Source: Rotaria sordida
Lineage: Eukaryota; Rotifera; Eurotatoria; Philodinida; Philodinidae
Direction of reading: 5' to 3'
NCBI GenBank assembly: GCA_905250125.1
Contig: CAJNOL010000138.1
Coordinates: 168,373 to 232,372 of the forward strand
DNA: 64,000 bases
Part shown: piece after piece, positions 22,391 through 33,640 of the stretch
Numbering within the stretch: position 1 is the first letter of the stretch
Layout of the letters: every line of letters starts with the position of its first letter
Program-made: the position numbers and the translations under genes
The notes under the pieces: generated by a model
The model's database searches: none
Seen by the model: the letters and a program-made list of their open reading frames with translations, nothing else
What the model was told of the DNA's origin: nothing

Positions 22391-24551
22391 ATGTATCAAG
22401 TCAAACAACAATTGAATTGTAGCAAATCTTTTCTTGACGAGACAGAAATATTACGAAGTAAGTTTTGAATTATATAGATATATGATTAAATTTCTCTCTT
22501 TATTTTTCTAGCAACATTCGAAAAAGAAGAGTAAGTAAGAATAAATATCTTTTTGTTGAATTTCTACTTCATTGATCTTTTCTAGTACATCGATCACTTG
22601 CATTGAAAATTTGTCAAACGAACTTTTCTATGAAATCTTTGAATATCTTGATGATTGTGATATTTATAAAACATTTTCTAATCTTAATTCTCGTTTACAA
22701 CATTTAATTACTAGTTCATTATTTCAGCTCAAGATTAAATTTCATCCTAAGACAACATTTGAACTCATATATTTATGTCAAAATATTATTCTTCCGAATA
22801 GACATTGTATCCTTTCGTTTCATTTGGAGAATAAATTGCTCATCAATGATTTTTTCACATATTGTATCATTGATTCATCATTTAATCGTCTTCAATCAAT
22901 TGTTCTTAGAAATGTTGAAACTAACAGATCTTCATTACTTCTTTTTTATTTAAAGTCGTTACCTCGTCTTTTATCATTGGCTATGTATATGGATGCAGAA
23001 TGGGACTGTGATCTTTACAACATCTACCGAATGATTTTTCCTTGTCTTTCCTTAAAATACAATAAATTACCATTATTCTCCTGTTCTCAATATGAAGGTA
23101 TGAATATCTTTACTCTTCTGGCTATCAACGAAAAATTCAGTACTATCGAATATTTAATCATCGATCATCTTTGTGCTTTCTATGAACTTTTCACTATAAT
23201 TCAGCACATACCCCGACTACATCATCTGATTTGTAGAAACTTATCAAAATCAAACAATCAATTGAAAAACCAAACGCCGATAAGGTTATTCAATCTAACA
23301 CACACCTATCTTGATATCTATGACGTGTGGTCTGATGAGTTTGAAATATTCATGACAAAACTGTTCGCTCCAGTGCAAGTATTGTCTATTAAATGTCGCA
23401 CAGGTGCACATTATCTTGGCGCTGATGATTGGGAACGTTTAATCAGAACACACATACTTTATTTGCGACGATTCAACTACAAATATCATGTGTACTATCC
23501 ATTTGATCTGGAAGATAATTTTTATTATATGAAAATCAATCAGTTTACTTCACCGTTTTGGGTTCAACGACAATAGTTTGCTGAATTCACGATCAATATG
23601 GACAATGAACATCTCAATTACTCGATTCATCCATATAGATACATTTATTTGAGTCTTCTTTATCAATAATGTCATCTTTCTTTTCAGGAATATATGGCTT
23701 GAAATTTATAAACACCCAGAAGTTGTCTCATATTTTAACCGAAATATTGATAACAATTTTACCCAACGTGTAATCATGTCCAGTCGACAAGATGCTGATA
23801 ACGCTTCAACGCAGTCAGTTCCAGTTATTCAACTTAGTATCAATGGAAATTCTTCTGATAAACAAAATCAATTATTTAGTGATAAATTCAAATCCAGATT
23901 TTTTGCTGTTCAATTTACACGTTTGAATATTAACTGTAAAGACATTTCTATTGGAATATTAATTAGAATGATACATTTGTTACCTAGTTTTAATTCATTG
24001 AAAGTATTATGTTTACCACTCATTCAAGCAGCTTGATTTCTTTGATAATGATGCAGAGATTCGTTTTTTAACATCGATCAATAACAAAATAATAAAAGTT
24101 AATCTTGAAAAGATCAATGATATCGAACAAGTGCATTTTCTTCTTTATCTTTGTGCTTCTATACAATACTTCCAAGTGGATCTTCCAGAGAACATGGATC
24201 TTACAATGCTTGGAAGATTTATTTTAATAAAAGCTAGTACATACGTTTTCCATCTTAATTCTTTATGCCTTTCTATTCCAAATGCAAACAAAGACATGGT
24301 TCATCAATTACAAAAAATGATCGACTCCGAAAAACTACTATCTAACTATAATATTAAATGTATTTGCAATAATATTCTTTTAAAATGGAATTGATCTTGA
24401 TGTACCTATTTTGACATTAACTTTACAGCAATTAAAAAACGTCTTAACATCATCTACAGATTTATTACACATTTCATTCACGACGATCAATGCGTATACT
24501 ATTGTGAATTTTTTCGATATAAATATCAAGTATTATAATTTTTCTGAATAG
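22391..24551 (+). pseudogene. Bdelloid-type F-box/LRR-like protein, disrupted
   Basis: A start at 22391 (MYQVKQQ) splices through two short introns into an F-box: NLSNELFYEIFEYLDDCDIY and then KTFSNLNSRLQHL. F-box proteins bind Skp1 and recruit substrates to SCF ubiquitin ligases; the long tail would form the substrate-binding part. Three lesions are visible. First, TAG at 23574-23576 interrupts RQ(W)F, where I expect TGG. Second, the intron before NIWLEIYKHPEVVSYFN (acceptor TTTTCAG ending at 23687) has AT instead of GT at 23639-23640. Third, a frameshift near 24030-24037 separates SLKVLCLPLIQ from DFFDNDAEIRFLTSINNK. A further frame change occurs near 24394. The remaining sequence still reads clearly as protein, so decay is recent. 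A rescue by readthrough and AT-AG splicing cannot be wholly excluded. Confidence 0.8.
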
Positions 24552-25515
24552 AAATATATTTTGTTTTTTTTTAACAAAACTTTTCGTTGTATCAATTGTC
24601 TTTCGTCTTTATCTGTTTACTCTTTAATTAACTGTGAAACTAAATAAATTTATATTACAAAAAAACAAAAAATATTTTTCAGGGAGTATCCTAAAAAATT
24701 CGGGATCTCCAACTCCGAAACTTTTTTCAGCCCCAATCTCCGCTGATCTCTAGTCTACTCTGTCGTATGAACCAAATCGGAATCAATTTAAAAAGTGAGC
24801 AACACAGGAATATGTATAAGTTCTAAGCACTTTTAAATGCAGTATATAATTTAAGTAGGAAAATAAAAAAACCCTACGTGCGAAACCGAATACAATATTT
24901 AACGATAGTTGACCAGATAAAGCTTATTAAAAGTAAAAAAAAACGCAAGAAGCATCGTTAAAAACCTCACGTATGAAAATGAATGCAATGATGAACGCCA
25001 TGTAACGAGTTGGTGATCGTTAACAACCCAATCACGCTTAAAAAAACGTGAAAAATTTAATGTGTTTTCACGAATCTTCCAAATTTAACGAAAATTTATG
25101 AAGTTTTCTTCGTTAAATGCCTATTTTATTTTTATATAGGCGCGATTCATGAAAGATCACGTCGTCAAAAAACAAAATTAATGAATTGTTTGGATGAGTA
25201 AGGCGAATGTGTAGCTGTACGCTCTGTTATTCTTTTCACTCATCCATATCAAAGCAATCGCATCCATACAAGGAGTAGAGAGTATTGGTATTCCATTGAT
25301 AAATACGAAATAGTGACCTGATCAAAATTTCACGAGAAAATGACTTTATTGAAACGGATCAAAGTAAACTCAATTTTCGACAAGTACCAGTGTCGGATGA
25401 GATCATTCATTATTCATCAAAGAAAAATTCTATTTAGCATAATAATATAAAATAAGAATACTTTTGAAGAAACTAGTCATGATAATCGTCTATAAAAACA
25501 TTTTTCTCCAAATGA
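24552..25515. other. Intergenic
   Basis: No gene is seen. Around 24860-25080 the motifs ACGTGCGAAA, ACGTATGAAA and ACGTGAAAAA recur at loose spacing, which may reflect decayed repeat DNA. Confidence 0.4.
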
Positions 25516-26202
25516 TCAAAATCGAACGTTGGAGACAGGTATTTGCCAAATGTTACTGGTGAGATTGAATTGATTGAAAATGGATCGAGCTTCTTCAGCA
25601 GTCCATTTTTTCCAATCTTCGCGTAGATGATTTCCATACCAGACTTGAGCGAATTTCCAAATCTTCTCGATAGGTTGAAAATCTCCTTTTGGCAAACGAT
25701 GCTGTTGACACCAATCGTCGATAGCCACTTCTGAAGTAAAGATTTGCATGACACTGCAGGTAAAGATCACATTGTCCCAAGCATTCTTCATAGGTATTGG
25801 AAAATGAACAAAAAGTGGCTGAGTAGATACGATTTCTCCATTCTTGATTTGAAATTGAATTTGAGTCGCTTCGCCACCTAGTGTCGTCATAACAGTGATG
25901 TCTTCTTTGAGAAGGGCACCAACGCCTAAACTACACCAAGCACAGTTGCCCCACCATTTTCCTCGGGCACTTTCTACCCAGAAATTAGTCGGTGCCAACG
26001 AGAACGGATGAATAACCCAAACTTCAGACGATTTCGGATGCAGTACTACACCATGATATTCTTGAAGATCATGTAGACACTGGATGATATCATCTGATGA
26101 TCGTTGAAATATCTTGCTCAAATCTTCAATCGAGCAAGTATGACCTTTCTCAATAATTGTCTGCAAAAGAACATAGTGAAGACGAGCAATATTCAATTCC
26201 AT
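25516..26202 (-). CDS. Alkylmercury-lyase (MerB)-family protein
   Basis: A single-exon protein of 228 residues when started at MELNIARLHYVLLQ (ATG ending at 26202); the frame is open another 318 nt upstream, but that part reads like untranslated sequence. An N-terminal winged-helix-like segment (CSIEDLSKIFQRSSDDIIQC) precedes the core HPFSLAPTNFWV, NCAWCSLGVGALL, VHFPIPMKNAWDNVIFTCSV and WYGNHLREDWKKWT. The two Cys-containing motifs correspond to the places where MerB keeps the pair that cleaves the carbon-mercury bond. Many bacterial and fungal relatives exist with unproven activity, so organomercury cleavage is only a possibility. The gene is intronless and unlike animal proteins, which makes horizontal acquisition likely. 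Confidence 0.82.
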   Translation of the reverse strand: MELNIARLHYVLLQTIIEKGHTCSIEDLSKIFQRSSDDIIQCLHDLQEYHGVVLHPKSSEVWVIHPFSLAPTNFWVESARGKWWGNCAWCSLGVGALLKEDITVMTTLGGEATQIQFQIKNGEIVSTQPLFVHFPIPMKNAWDNVIFTCSVMQIFTSEVAIDDWCQQHRLPKGDFQPIEKIWKFAQVWYGNHLREDWKKWTAEEARSIFNQFNLTSNIWQIPVSNVRF

Positions 26203-27146
26203 GCTTGTGATGACAGCAGCCGAAAATGAAGCACAAATATAGGCTGTTCTTTCGTCGAGCACATGCCTTTTTTTCTCAATTTGAAAGTGTAATACAGCCA
26301 GATGGCATTGAATCTCACAGTGACAAATCAATAGATTGCCATGATAGTGAATGCTCAGACTAAGGAAAGAAATGTTCTTATCATTTCGACAAGGACGCTG
26401 CAGCTCTGTGTGCGAATGTGGATGCTGATCTTCTCTTTTTTTTTGTTCCTTTTCAATCGAATCATCCTGAATTCGTGTTTCTATGTAGTTTTTTCTAAAT
26501 GTACGAGAATCGCTATTCAAAATTGAGTCAAACCGAAGATAACGATCTCGACTATCATTGATAGTTATACATGTGCTGATATTATTTGTTTTTGTCGAGA
26601 GGTGTTAATGAGATCGATTTGAAATCCTACTTCTGCAACTTATTTCAAACGAATCCGCGTCTCCAATAGAATAAAAGAACTTGGCTTATCATGCTCACCC
26701 GCCAAACTAGATGCAAAATCGTTCACCCTAAAAAAAAGATCAATATTGATGAACTCTACTTCACATTCGTGACATTGGTGAGCATTTGAGTACATGCTAA
26801 GGAAGTATTTTAATCTCAATTTTTGTAGCACTTTGTCTATTCTCTGACACGGAATGAATTCTAATTACAGAATGTTCGTGTTCTCTTTAATGACCGTCAA
26901 AAGTTAGAGTACGAGAAAGTTGATCAATCACGAATACTTGTATTGCCAGGTCAGTTATACATCTTGCTCAGCAAGACATATCTGGTAATCACAGTGAAGT
27001 TTTTGGACATGTTGCAATTCAGTCGAATTATTCATCTTCAACAATTGTTTCACTTATGAAAGCATCGTCGAATACAAAATTGACATGCCATTATCGATAT
27101 GATCTCTTGAAGCATGAGTTTGAATCTTCTCTTCATCTGCATCCAC
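26203..27146. other. Intergenic with an unidentified decayed frame
   Basis: A + strand frame at about 26958-27153 ends in TAG after FGHVAIQSNYSSSTIVSLMK, then LTCHYRYDLLKHEFESSL. It looks protein-derived, but I do not recognise it, and it lies against the 3' end of the metallophosphoesterase pseudogene on the other strand. The rest shows no coding signal. Confidence 0.3.
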
Positions 27147-28030
27147 TTAATCATTAGTAAGTATATTTGGAATATTTAGTTTATTCAGCAAATTCAAGAA
27201 TAAAATTCTCTGATCTCGTGCTACACTTTTCACAATTCTAAATCGACGACGATCGGTGCTTGGATAGGTTGATGCATCGATAAATATGGTTGAACCTTGG
27301 TCTATTCGTCCGTATGCTTTGTGAATATGATCAAAGGCATATAAACGAGGTTTGATAGCAATGATACGTGTCAGCAACTGAACACAACCAACATGTATGT
27401 CAGCAGTATTACTATCAAGAATATTTGTTGGTGGAGCATGTGTAAGAAGAACATCAACATCATTTAGACTTCCATACTAGGCTTTTTTGGTTGCGATACT
27501 ATTGATTGACAAACTAACAACTCAATTGTGATATTCTGGTTGATAGGAAATACAAAAGGAAAGAAATTTCAATGGCACAGAGCGAAATACACCTATGCAT
27601 CTCATTTGCCGTAAAATTTCAGACCAGTGACATTGTCGATAAATTGTTATTCTTCGAAATTGATAATTCCATAACTGGTTGCTAACGATGGTCTGCATAC
27701 AAATCGCCCAATAAGTTCAAAATTTTGTTTTCGACCACGATGCCATCACTCCTAATTTTTCTCGTGAATAGCCAGTTTTGAAGTTAAATCATGATTACCC
27801 GTAAGAAATACTTTCAATTGATAATGAGTAAGATATATAAGATAAGTTATGAAACTTTCGATTTTGTTTTGCTCGTCCGACATGGAAAACTCATCTGCAT
27901 GAACAAGAATGTCGCCAGTTAGTAGTGCCAAGTCATATCGTGAGTGCGTGTCACTAATACAGGCAATATGCGTCGTTTTAGTTTTGTTGCTAACCCTATT
28001 TGGCGAACAAAATATTCTTCCCAAGCACAA
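27147..28030 (-). pseudogene. Metallophosphoesterase (MPPED/UPF0046-type), disrupted
   Basis: Minus-strand pieces in order give HIACISDTHSRYD, LTGDILVHADEFSM, LKVFLTGNHDLT, VTGLKFYG, DVDVLLTHAPPTNILDSNTA, and PRLYAFDHIHKAYGRI. These are the successive motifs of a calcineurin-like phosphoesterase of the MPPED family. The pieces are in different frames with several stops between 27480 and 27750. Metal-site residues are altered: HAGDF is now HADEF and GHIH is now DHIH. The gene is dead, and the loss of metal ligands as well as frame points to some age. Confidence 0.8.
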
Positions 28031-28445
28031 AGTCTAAGCAATATTTTGACGCTTTTTTCGCTTATGATCGTTAAGAGAAAACAAGAAAAGAATAAGTAAG
28101 AAAATGAATTTTGCGTCTCGTACATGACGAAATGTGATTTTTTTGACAGTATTGATAAAGTGCCATGATAACTGGGAATATGTCCACTATGATAACCACA
28201 ACCTCACATATGCTCTCACTATTTCAATAAATTAGGACAAGTCGAAGAAACTTCAATAAATATGTGGTGAAGTTAATCGAAGATGAGTCAAGTATAAAAT
28301 TTAACGCAAGATTTTGTAGTACCTATTTACTGCATTCAAAAAATGATCAGCATTGCTACTGCAATGCAAGCTGAAACGGTTGGGTGTAGATGAATGAAAA
28401 CAAGATCCATAATTCATAGCTACACTCTTTCATTTTATAGATCGT

Positions 28446-29370
28446 ATGCTAATTGTTTGTTCAACAACGAATACAACTGCACATACACAGATTGTTGCGA
28501 AAATATTGAGCTTTTTCAAATGCTTCGACATTCCTATTGTCATTGAATGTGCTTCTAAAAATACATATGGTATATTCGAATATCGATGGACAGAAGGTTA
28601 TTCATTAGAAAAGTTTCAGAACGATGGTGGAATCGTTTTTTTTCGACGGTGAACAGGTGTTAAAGAATGAAATGAGCAAAGCATCGACGAATCATCGATA
28701 ACATTACGTTCTAATAGGACCGGCAACATCGTTGGGCAGTGTACTTGAAAAATACCCATCGTTGTCAATGAATATTCGACTTTTTGCTATGGCTGGTAGT
28801 TTGCAATCTGGATATGGAAATTCCAGCACATCCTCGAAAGAATATAATGTCGAACGTGATATTCGATCAGCACAAATCATATTTAACTTGAATTGATCCT
28901 ATTTTAGTTTAGCACCATTGGATTGCACGAAATTTATGCAATTTAATGGTTTTCTCTAGCAGAAATTTTTATCCTATCGAAATCGATCTCGAACAGTCAA
29001 CATAATCATCGAGTGTTATACAATATGGTACAATGATGGTAGAAACAACATGAGTACCATTCAACCCTTTAATTCTTGCTGTGGTGATATGCCTATAATG
29101 CATGATATTCTCGCTACTTACTTAGCTAGTCGTTACTCATCTGTCGATTCAACCATATCAAGCTTACTATCAATACTCGTGACGAATGATAGTTACACAC
29201 GCAAAAATCAAACAATCAAGAATGCCATCAACACTTGTTTGAAATACGAAGCAACAGTTCAAAGTGCTGGGGAAGTGTTCGAATTGATCATACAAAACGA
29301 TGTACATGTGAACGGTCAAAATATTCATTTGTTCTACGTGTCCAAAATCATGGACGATTTTGTTGCTTAG
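28446..29370 (+). pseudogene. Inosine/uridine-preferring nucleoside hydrolase, disrupted
   Basis: The + strand carries MLIVCSTTNTTAHTQIVAKI in one frame. After a stop comes YVLIGPATSLGSVLEKYPSL and MAGSLQSGYGNSSTSSKEYN with VERDIRSAQIIFN. Then a third piece is open from 29050 to 29370 (STIQPFNSCCGDMPIMHDIL, then ATYLASRYSSV). This matches the middle and C-terminal parts of IunH-like hydrolases, which split ribonucleosides to base and ribose. The N-terminal DTDPGxDDA calcium-binding motif is missing and at least two stop or frame changes separate the pieces. Such enzymes are common in bacteria and fungi. Confidence 0.75.
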
Positions 29371-30463
29371 TGCATCGTTGTATATCTATCATTATCCATA
29401 ACAGCGTCTGTCAGATCACAAATCATGCTCAAGAAAAGTTTGCGAAAAGAACAACTCCTAAAGTCGATCTAACAATCATTAATAGTTCGCAAACGTAGGA
29501 AACTCATGAATGTCTTATTCTGAGTAATTATTATATTTTTCCATATGTTACTTACGATGTGCTTCCATCGTATTGAAACAAGACAAACAGAGCCAAATGT
29601 TCATCATTTTTCGTTTTCTATGGAGACAGTAAAGAACAATCGATCCTGCTTGTTAATAAGCTCGTGTGATAGCAAATAAGTAATCTAATCATTTGCATGA
29701 ATTAAGCAGATTAGTAAACCATGTTAACATTCCATATGTATCACACAGATTTTCTTGTGTTCTTCTGTATATCTGTGCAACGTAAACACTTGCCATTTAG
29801 AACAAGTTGTTTCGAAACCGATATGAATAGTCAAACCGATAATGGTTTCATGTTGAACATAATGGTGGTAAATAGTGGTAGAGTCTTGACAAGTCTTGTT
29901 TGAGAATAATCGACTCGATATGATAGAAATAGTCACAAACCACAGAGCGCATGACATCAAGTAAGATCGAGCTGATTTCTCAAATCCTCAATGCACTAGG
30001 TGTACCGTATCGAAAAGTAATTGTGCTGATTTTTTGCATCATTCTACTATTGCTACCATATATCACTATATGTTTGGAAAGCAACTAAATGCAGTCGAAC
30101 GTAGAAGAAAAATGCTAGAAGCTGATGGACGTATCCTGAAGATAGAAGCCATGCTGCAAATTAATATATGCATGTACTTCAACAAGCACTATTCTCAAAT
30201 GTCTACATTCGATGATTTTAGTTTGTCCTATTGCCATTTTTGTCAAAATCATTCCTTAGATAAAATGAACTCGTCTGTCATAGCCATGGAATGTTTGTTT
30301 TTTTTACACCTTGACATGCATATTCCAAGTTGATTTTTGCCTGTTGCTTCTACTACGATTGTCAACATCTCGTGCACGCCATTGCTATTATTTTGCACAT
30401 TGCCATGTTATCAGTGAAAAAGAACAGTGAATCTTCTGCTCTTCTTTCATTTTTATTTTTGAT
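29371..30463. other. Intergenic with weak coding debris
   Basis: Open + frames at 29721-29903 and 30034-30333 (for example HHSTIATIYHYMFGKQLNAV) are somewhat protein-like but unrecognised and separated by stops. They may be remains of another decayed gene between the nucleoside hydrolase and the NmrA-like gene. Confidence 0.3.
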
Positions 30464-33400
30464 ATGTCATCGCACAGGGATCGTGTGTTTGTCATCGGAG
30501 CAAGTGGAGACGTTGGTAGTAGAATCGTTCGTGGTCTAATCGAGAGAGGCGTTGAAACAACGGCCTACGTACGAAATGGGACGAAAGCAAATGACTTATT
30601 CAAAGATGAATTAGCCACTGGTCAATTGTCTATCGTTGTAGGTACTTACACATCTATCGATGTGTACAGAAATGCAATTCAAGGACATACGCGTCTCTTT
30701 CTTCTCATTGTTGCCGACACTTACAAACCAGCATCGATGAGCCAAATAAAGGGAATTTTCGGCAAAATCGCTTTTGAACAAGGTGTTCGACAAATTGTCG
30801 ATATTTCGTCATTTAATGTTCGTACCGATGGTAATCAAGGTATTATTGGATATATGCATAAAACAGGTGAAGATAAATTGTGGGCACTTGCCGAGGAGAA
30901 TCCAGAAATACGCTCATTGGTCGTACTTCGTCCGGCATCATTTATGAGTAATCATTTTATGGGCGATGCACAGCTTGTAAAACAAGCAAACAAGCTTGTA
31001 TCATGTGGATCTTCTGCGTCAGTCACCACTTGGATCGATACGAGGGGTAAGCGTCTCGAATAGAATCTCTTTGAGATCACACAGATAGAGCACATCTTAG
31101 ACCAGTGCTACCACCTTTTGAAGTCCGAAAAGCAGAAAGACACCAGAAAGTATGTTTATGATATGAAACTAACGAATAGCTCATAATAAAAGAGGGTCTC
31201 AGTATTTTGCAGAGATATCCATCGCGGCTGAAAACCTGCCGCAGTCGCGATGAGTTATAAAATTAACGTGTCGTCGCGGCGATTTTCAAAAAAGTGTTTC
31301 TAATTTCACTGCGGCGACTATATTTGGCCAGAGATATTGGTACTAGTCGATTAGATTCATTCAGTTTCGGGGTGTTTCATTTGTAAGCCCTGAAATCCTA
31401 TTTAATTCATGCAGTGTTCCAATGTCCTCCAAAACAATCCTGCCACTGCCGTCACAGCCATTGCGGCAGCGGCAGCATCGCGATGGACATCTCTGATATC
31501 TTCTTAACATCTTAAGCGTTATCTTATCGCTCACGCTTTATTTTTTTATCAAAAGATTCACTGTCTGCTTCTGCACAAATTGCATATTTCGTTGTAAAAA
31601 TACTTATCTCTTTCTCTTTCGACATCACCACCATTTAAAAACAGCACTACACACAACTTTCAAAATCTCTATTTTCATTTTTTTCCGAAAACATTCAGTC
31701 CTTAGATTAGTCTTATTATTATTGGTCGTGCCATATTCTTTATCCAGAAATAAAATAAATTGCCTTTAATACGTTGATTGAAATGAGCCAATTTATCTCT
31801 TGAGTGGCGAACAAATTATACCCAACGTAACCGGATTAATGAAGAAATTGGACATTTTGGAGAAAAATTGAAAAAAATGAAGACTTTGAAAGTTGTGTGT
31901 AATGCTTGTTTTAAACCATGATAATGTTGAAAGAGAGATAAGTGTTTTTTACAGCGAAATATATCAATTTCTGCAGAATCAGACAATGAATCTTTCGGTA
32001 AAAAAATTAAGTGTGAGCAATAAGATAATGGTTTAGATGTTAACAAAATACTGAGACCTTCTTTTATTACGAGCTACTCGTTAGTTTTAAAATTTAGTTT
32101 CAGTATGCTAATCATTCGTATTGTATGACATCACAAAACACAGCTAATTAACAAATAGACAGAATCATTGAACAGGTTTATTTTTAAACCGTATTCTTTA
32201 TCTGATTTAAGAACTTTTGACAAATCTCTTTTACCTAATAAATATTTATTCATTGAAGTACATGATAAGGAGAAACTCAAAATAATTGTTGATTAAATGA
32301 TAGCATTTGAAAGTTTTTTGTCTTTTATTGTTCACAGGATTATCAATATTAGCTTTTTATTAGTAATGTTCAGAAAACTGTTGATGACGAACGATAAATG
32401 TTAGTTGAGACGGATCAAATTTGTATTCTTTTAAAGATTATTAATATGCGACGACTTTGAACCATTCTCTGTTGAAGATAACTCTATTCAATTTCTGTTT
32501 TCTGGTTTAACTCCTGATGACATAATTACTACTTCAGCAACTACCACTGCTTTGTGAACACCTTTTTCGCTAGTCGAGCTGTTATTATCATCTAGAGCTG
32601 TTTTTTCTGTTCCTTTCCTCTCACTAATCATATTAATTATTCATGTTCGTTGAGTAAACAAACGAAAGAATGTATATGTTGATCTATATGAATTACATGA
32701 GTAATTAAAATACGATAGAAAACCATAGATAAAGAATTGATTTAAAGCCAAATATATAGGTTGATAGTTATTTGTAGTCAGTAGAAAATAAAAATCATCT
32801 GTATCAAATAGAAAGAATTAGAATGACACAAAAATATCAGTAGTTGTTGATACGGTTTTTTTAATAATTATGAAAACGAAGGTATTTCAGGTGAAAAATG
32901 TTGATTGAAATAATAATTAACACCGTATCAAAAAAAAGCAGAAACGCCAGGAAAAAAAGCAGAAAAAACTTCAAAAAGTAGAATTTTTCTGCTAAAAGTA
33001 GAATAGGTGGCATCTCTGTCATAGACTAAAATTTGAAGGAAAAAAAATCACAGAATAGCTCACCTAATTGAAGATATACACTCACGATGACCGAATAGAA
33101 ACACTTGAGAACATATGATTTAACATTTCACATAACGGAAGTAATTCTCAGTCATGACTTTGATGTTAGTCATTGGCATAGGAAAATCTTTGAGAAAAGT
33201 CCTGGTTGAGCAAAATGAACCGTCTTATTCTCCATGTTTTTACATTTGATATGCAAAACAATGTCTATTAGAAAGAGTCTGAAGTTGTTTCGTTATTAAT
33301 AGATGTATCTGACTGTGCCGTTGTTGTACTAACTGAGCCTGTGGAAAAGCACGATCGCTGTATCTACGAAATGGGTGTAGAAGTGCTGAGTAACGAACAA

Positions 33401-33640
33401 CGAGCAGCAATCTTCACCAAGGTTCTTGGGAGACCCATCACGTACGAACAACAAACGATGGAAGACTTCTACAAGATTTGTATCGATTCAGGTATGGTTC
33501 ATTCATTTGCCTATGACCTGATTAAACTCGCTCTCAATGGAGAGGGCAAGAACCCCACTCCTCAACTTGCTCTCCTTCTCAATCGACCACTACGAACGCT
33601 CGAACAATGGTTGACTGATAATGCCACACTATTTACATGA
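30464..33640 (+). CDS. NmrA-like NAD(P)-binding oxidoreductase with transposon-filled intron
   Basis: Exon 1 is 30464-31046 and exon 2 is 33303-33640, giving 306 residues, the normal NmrA/atypical SDR length. The donor GTAAGC at 31047 and acceptor TTAATAG at 33302 join in phase to read TWIDTRDVSDCAVVVLTEPV. Near the N-terminus is the Rossmann dinucleotide motif VFVIGASGDVGSRIVRGL. The middle has IVDISSFNVRT and LVVLRPASFMSNHF, and exon 2 adds the C-terminal substrate-side half (YEMGVEVLSNEQRAAIFTKV). Family members bind NAD(P) as redox sensors or quinone-type reductases in the cytosol. No stop or frameshift is seen in either exon, so the gene looks functional. The single intron is about 2.26 kb and carries nested mobile elements. 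The protein type suggests horizontal origin. The exact start is uncertain because CGCACAG within the first codons could be an acceptor. An AATAAA lies at 33709. Confidence 0.82.
31157..32100. mobile_element. Palindromic foldback element nested in the hAT copy
   Basis: The left arm, beginning AAACTAACGAATAGCTCATA at about 31157, is mirrored by TATTACGAGCTACTCGTTAG near 32064-32085. A second arm section (31504-31690) is mirrored at 31850-32035, for example ACAACTTTCAAAATCT against GACTTTGAAAGTTGT. The arms together span over 200 bp each once the insertion at 31210-31495 is removed. Confidence 0.75.
31210..31495. mobile_element. GC-rich MITE nested in the foldback left arm
   Basis: The element begins CAGAGATATCCATCGCG, and its reversed right end is CAGAGATGTCCATCGCG, 16 of 17 identical. 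It interrupts the foldback left arm exactly between GTATTTTG and TTAACATC, which are contiguous in the right arm. The flanking octamers GTATTTTG and ATATCTTC match at 5 of 8, as expected for an old hAT-type target duplication. It is unusually GC-rich for this window. Confidence 0.75.

Larger units (their letters stand above)
31103..33018. mobile_element. Non-autonomous hAT element inside the NmrA intron
   Basis: Terminal inverted repeats CAGTGCTACCACC (left) and CAGAGATGCCACC (right end reversed) are flanked by 8-bp target duplications TCTTAGAC (31095-31102) and TCATAGAC (33019-33026), matching at 7 of 8. The left end is shared with the hAT copy at 16202. A stretch at about 32215-32290 (TTACCTAATAAATATTTATT and onward) matches the DNA around 16455-16520, where the transposase C-terminus lies, so this copy keeps a decayed piece of the transposase end. 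It also contains the foldback block listed separately. No intact ORF remains. Confidence 0.78.

Noticed and set aside
31063-33341. NmrA-like halves as two separate genes or a pseudogene split by insertion
   Set aside because: A GTAAGC donor and a TTAATAG acceptor join the halves exactly in phase with the expected protein sequence.
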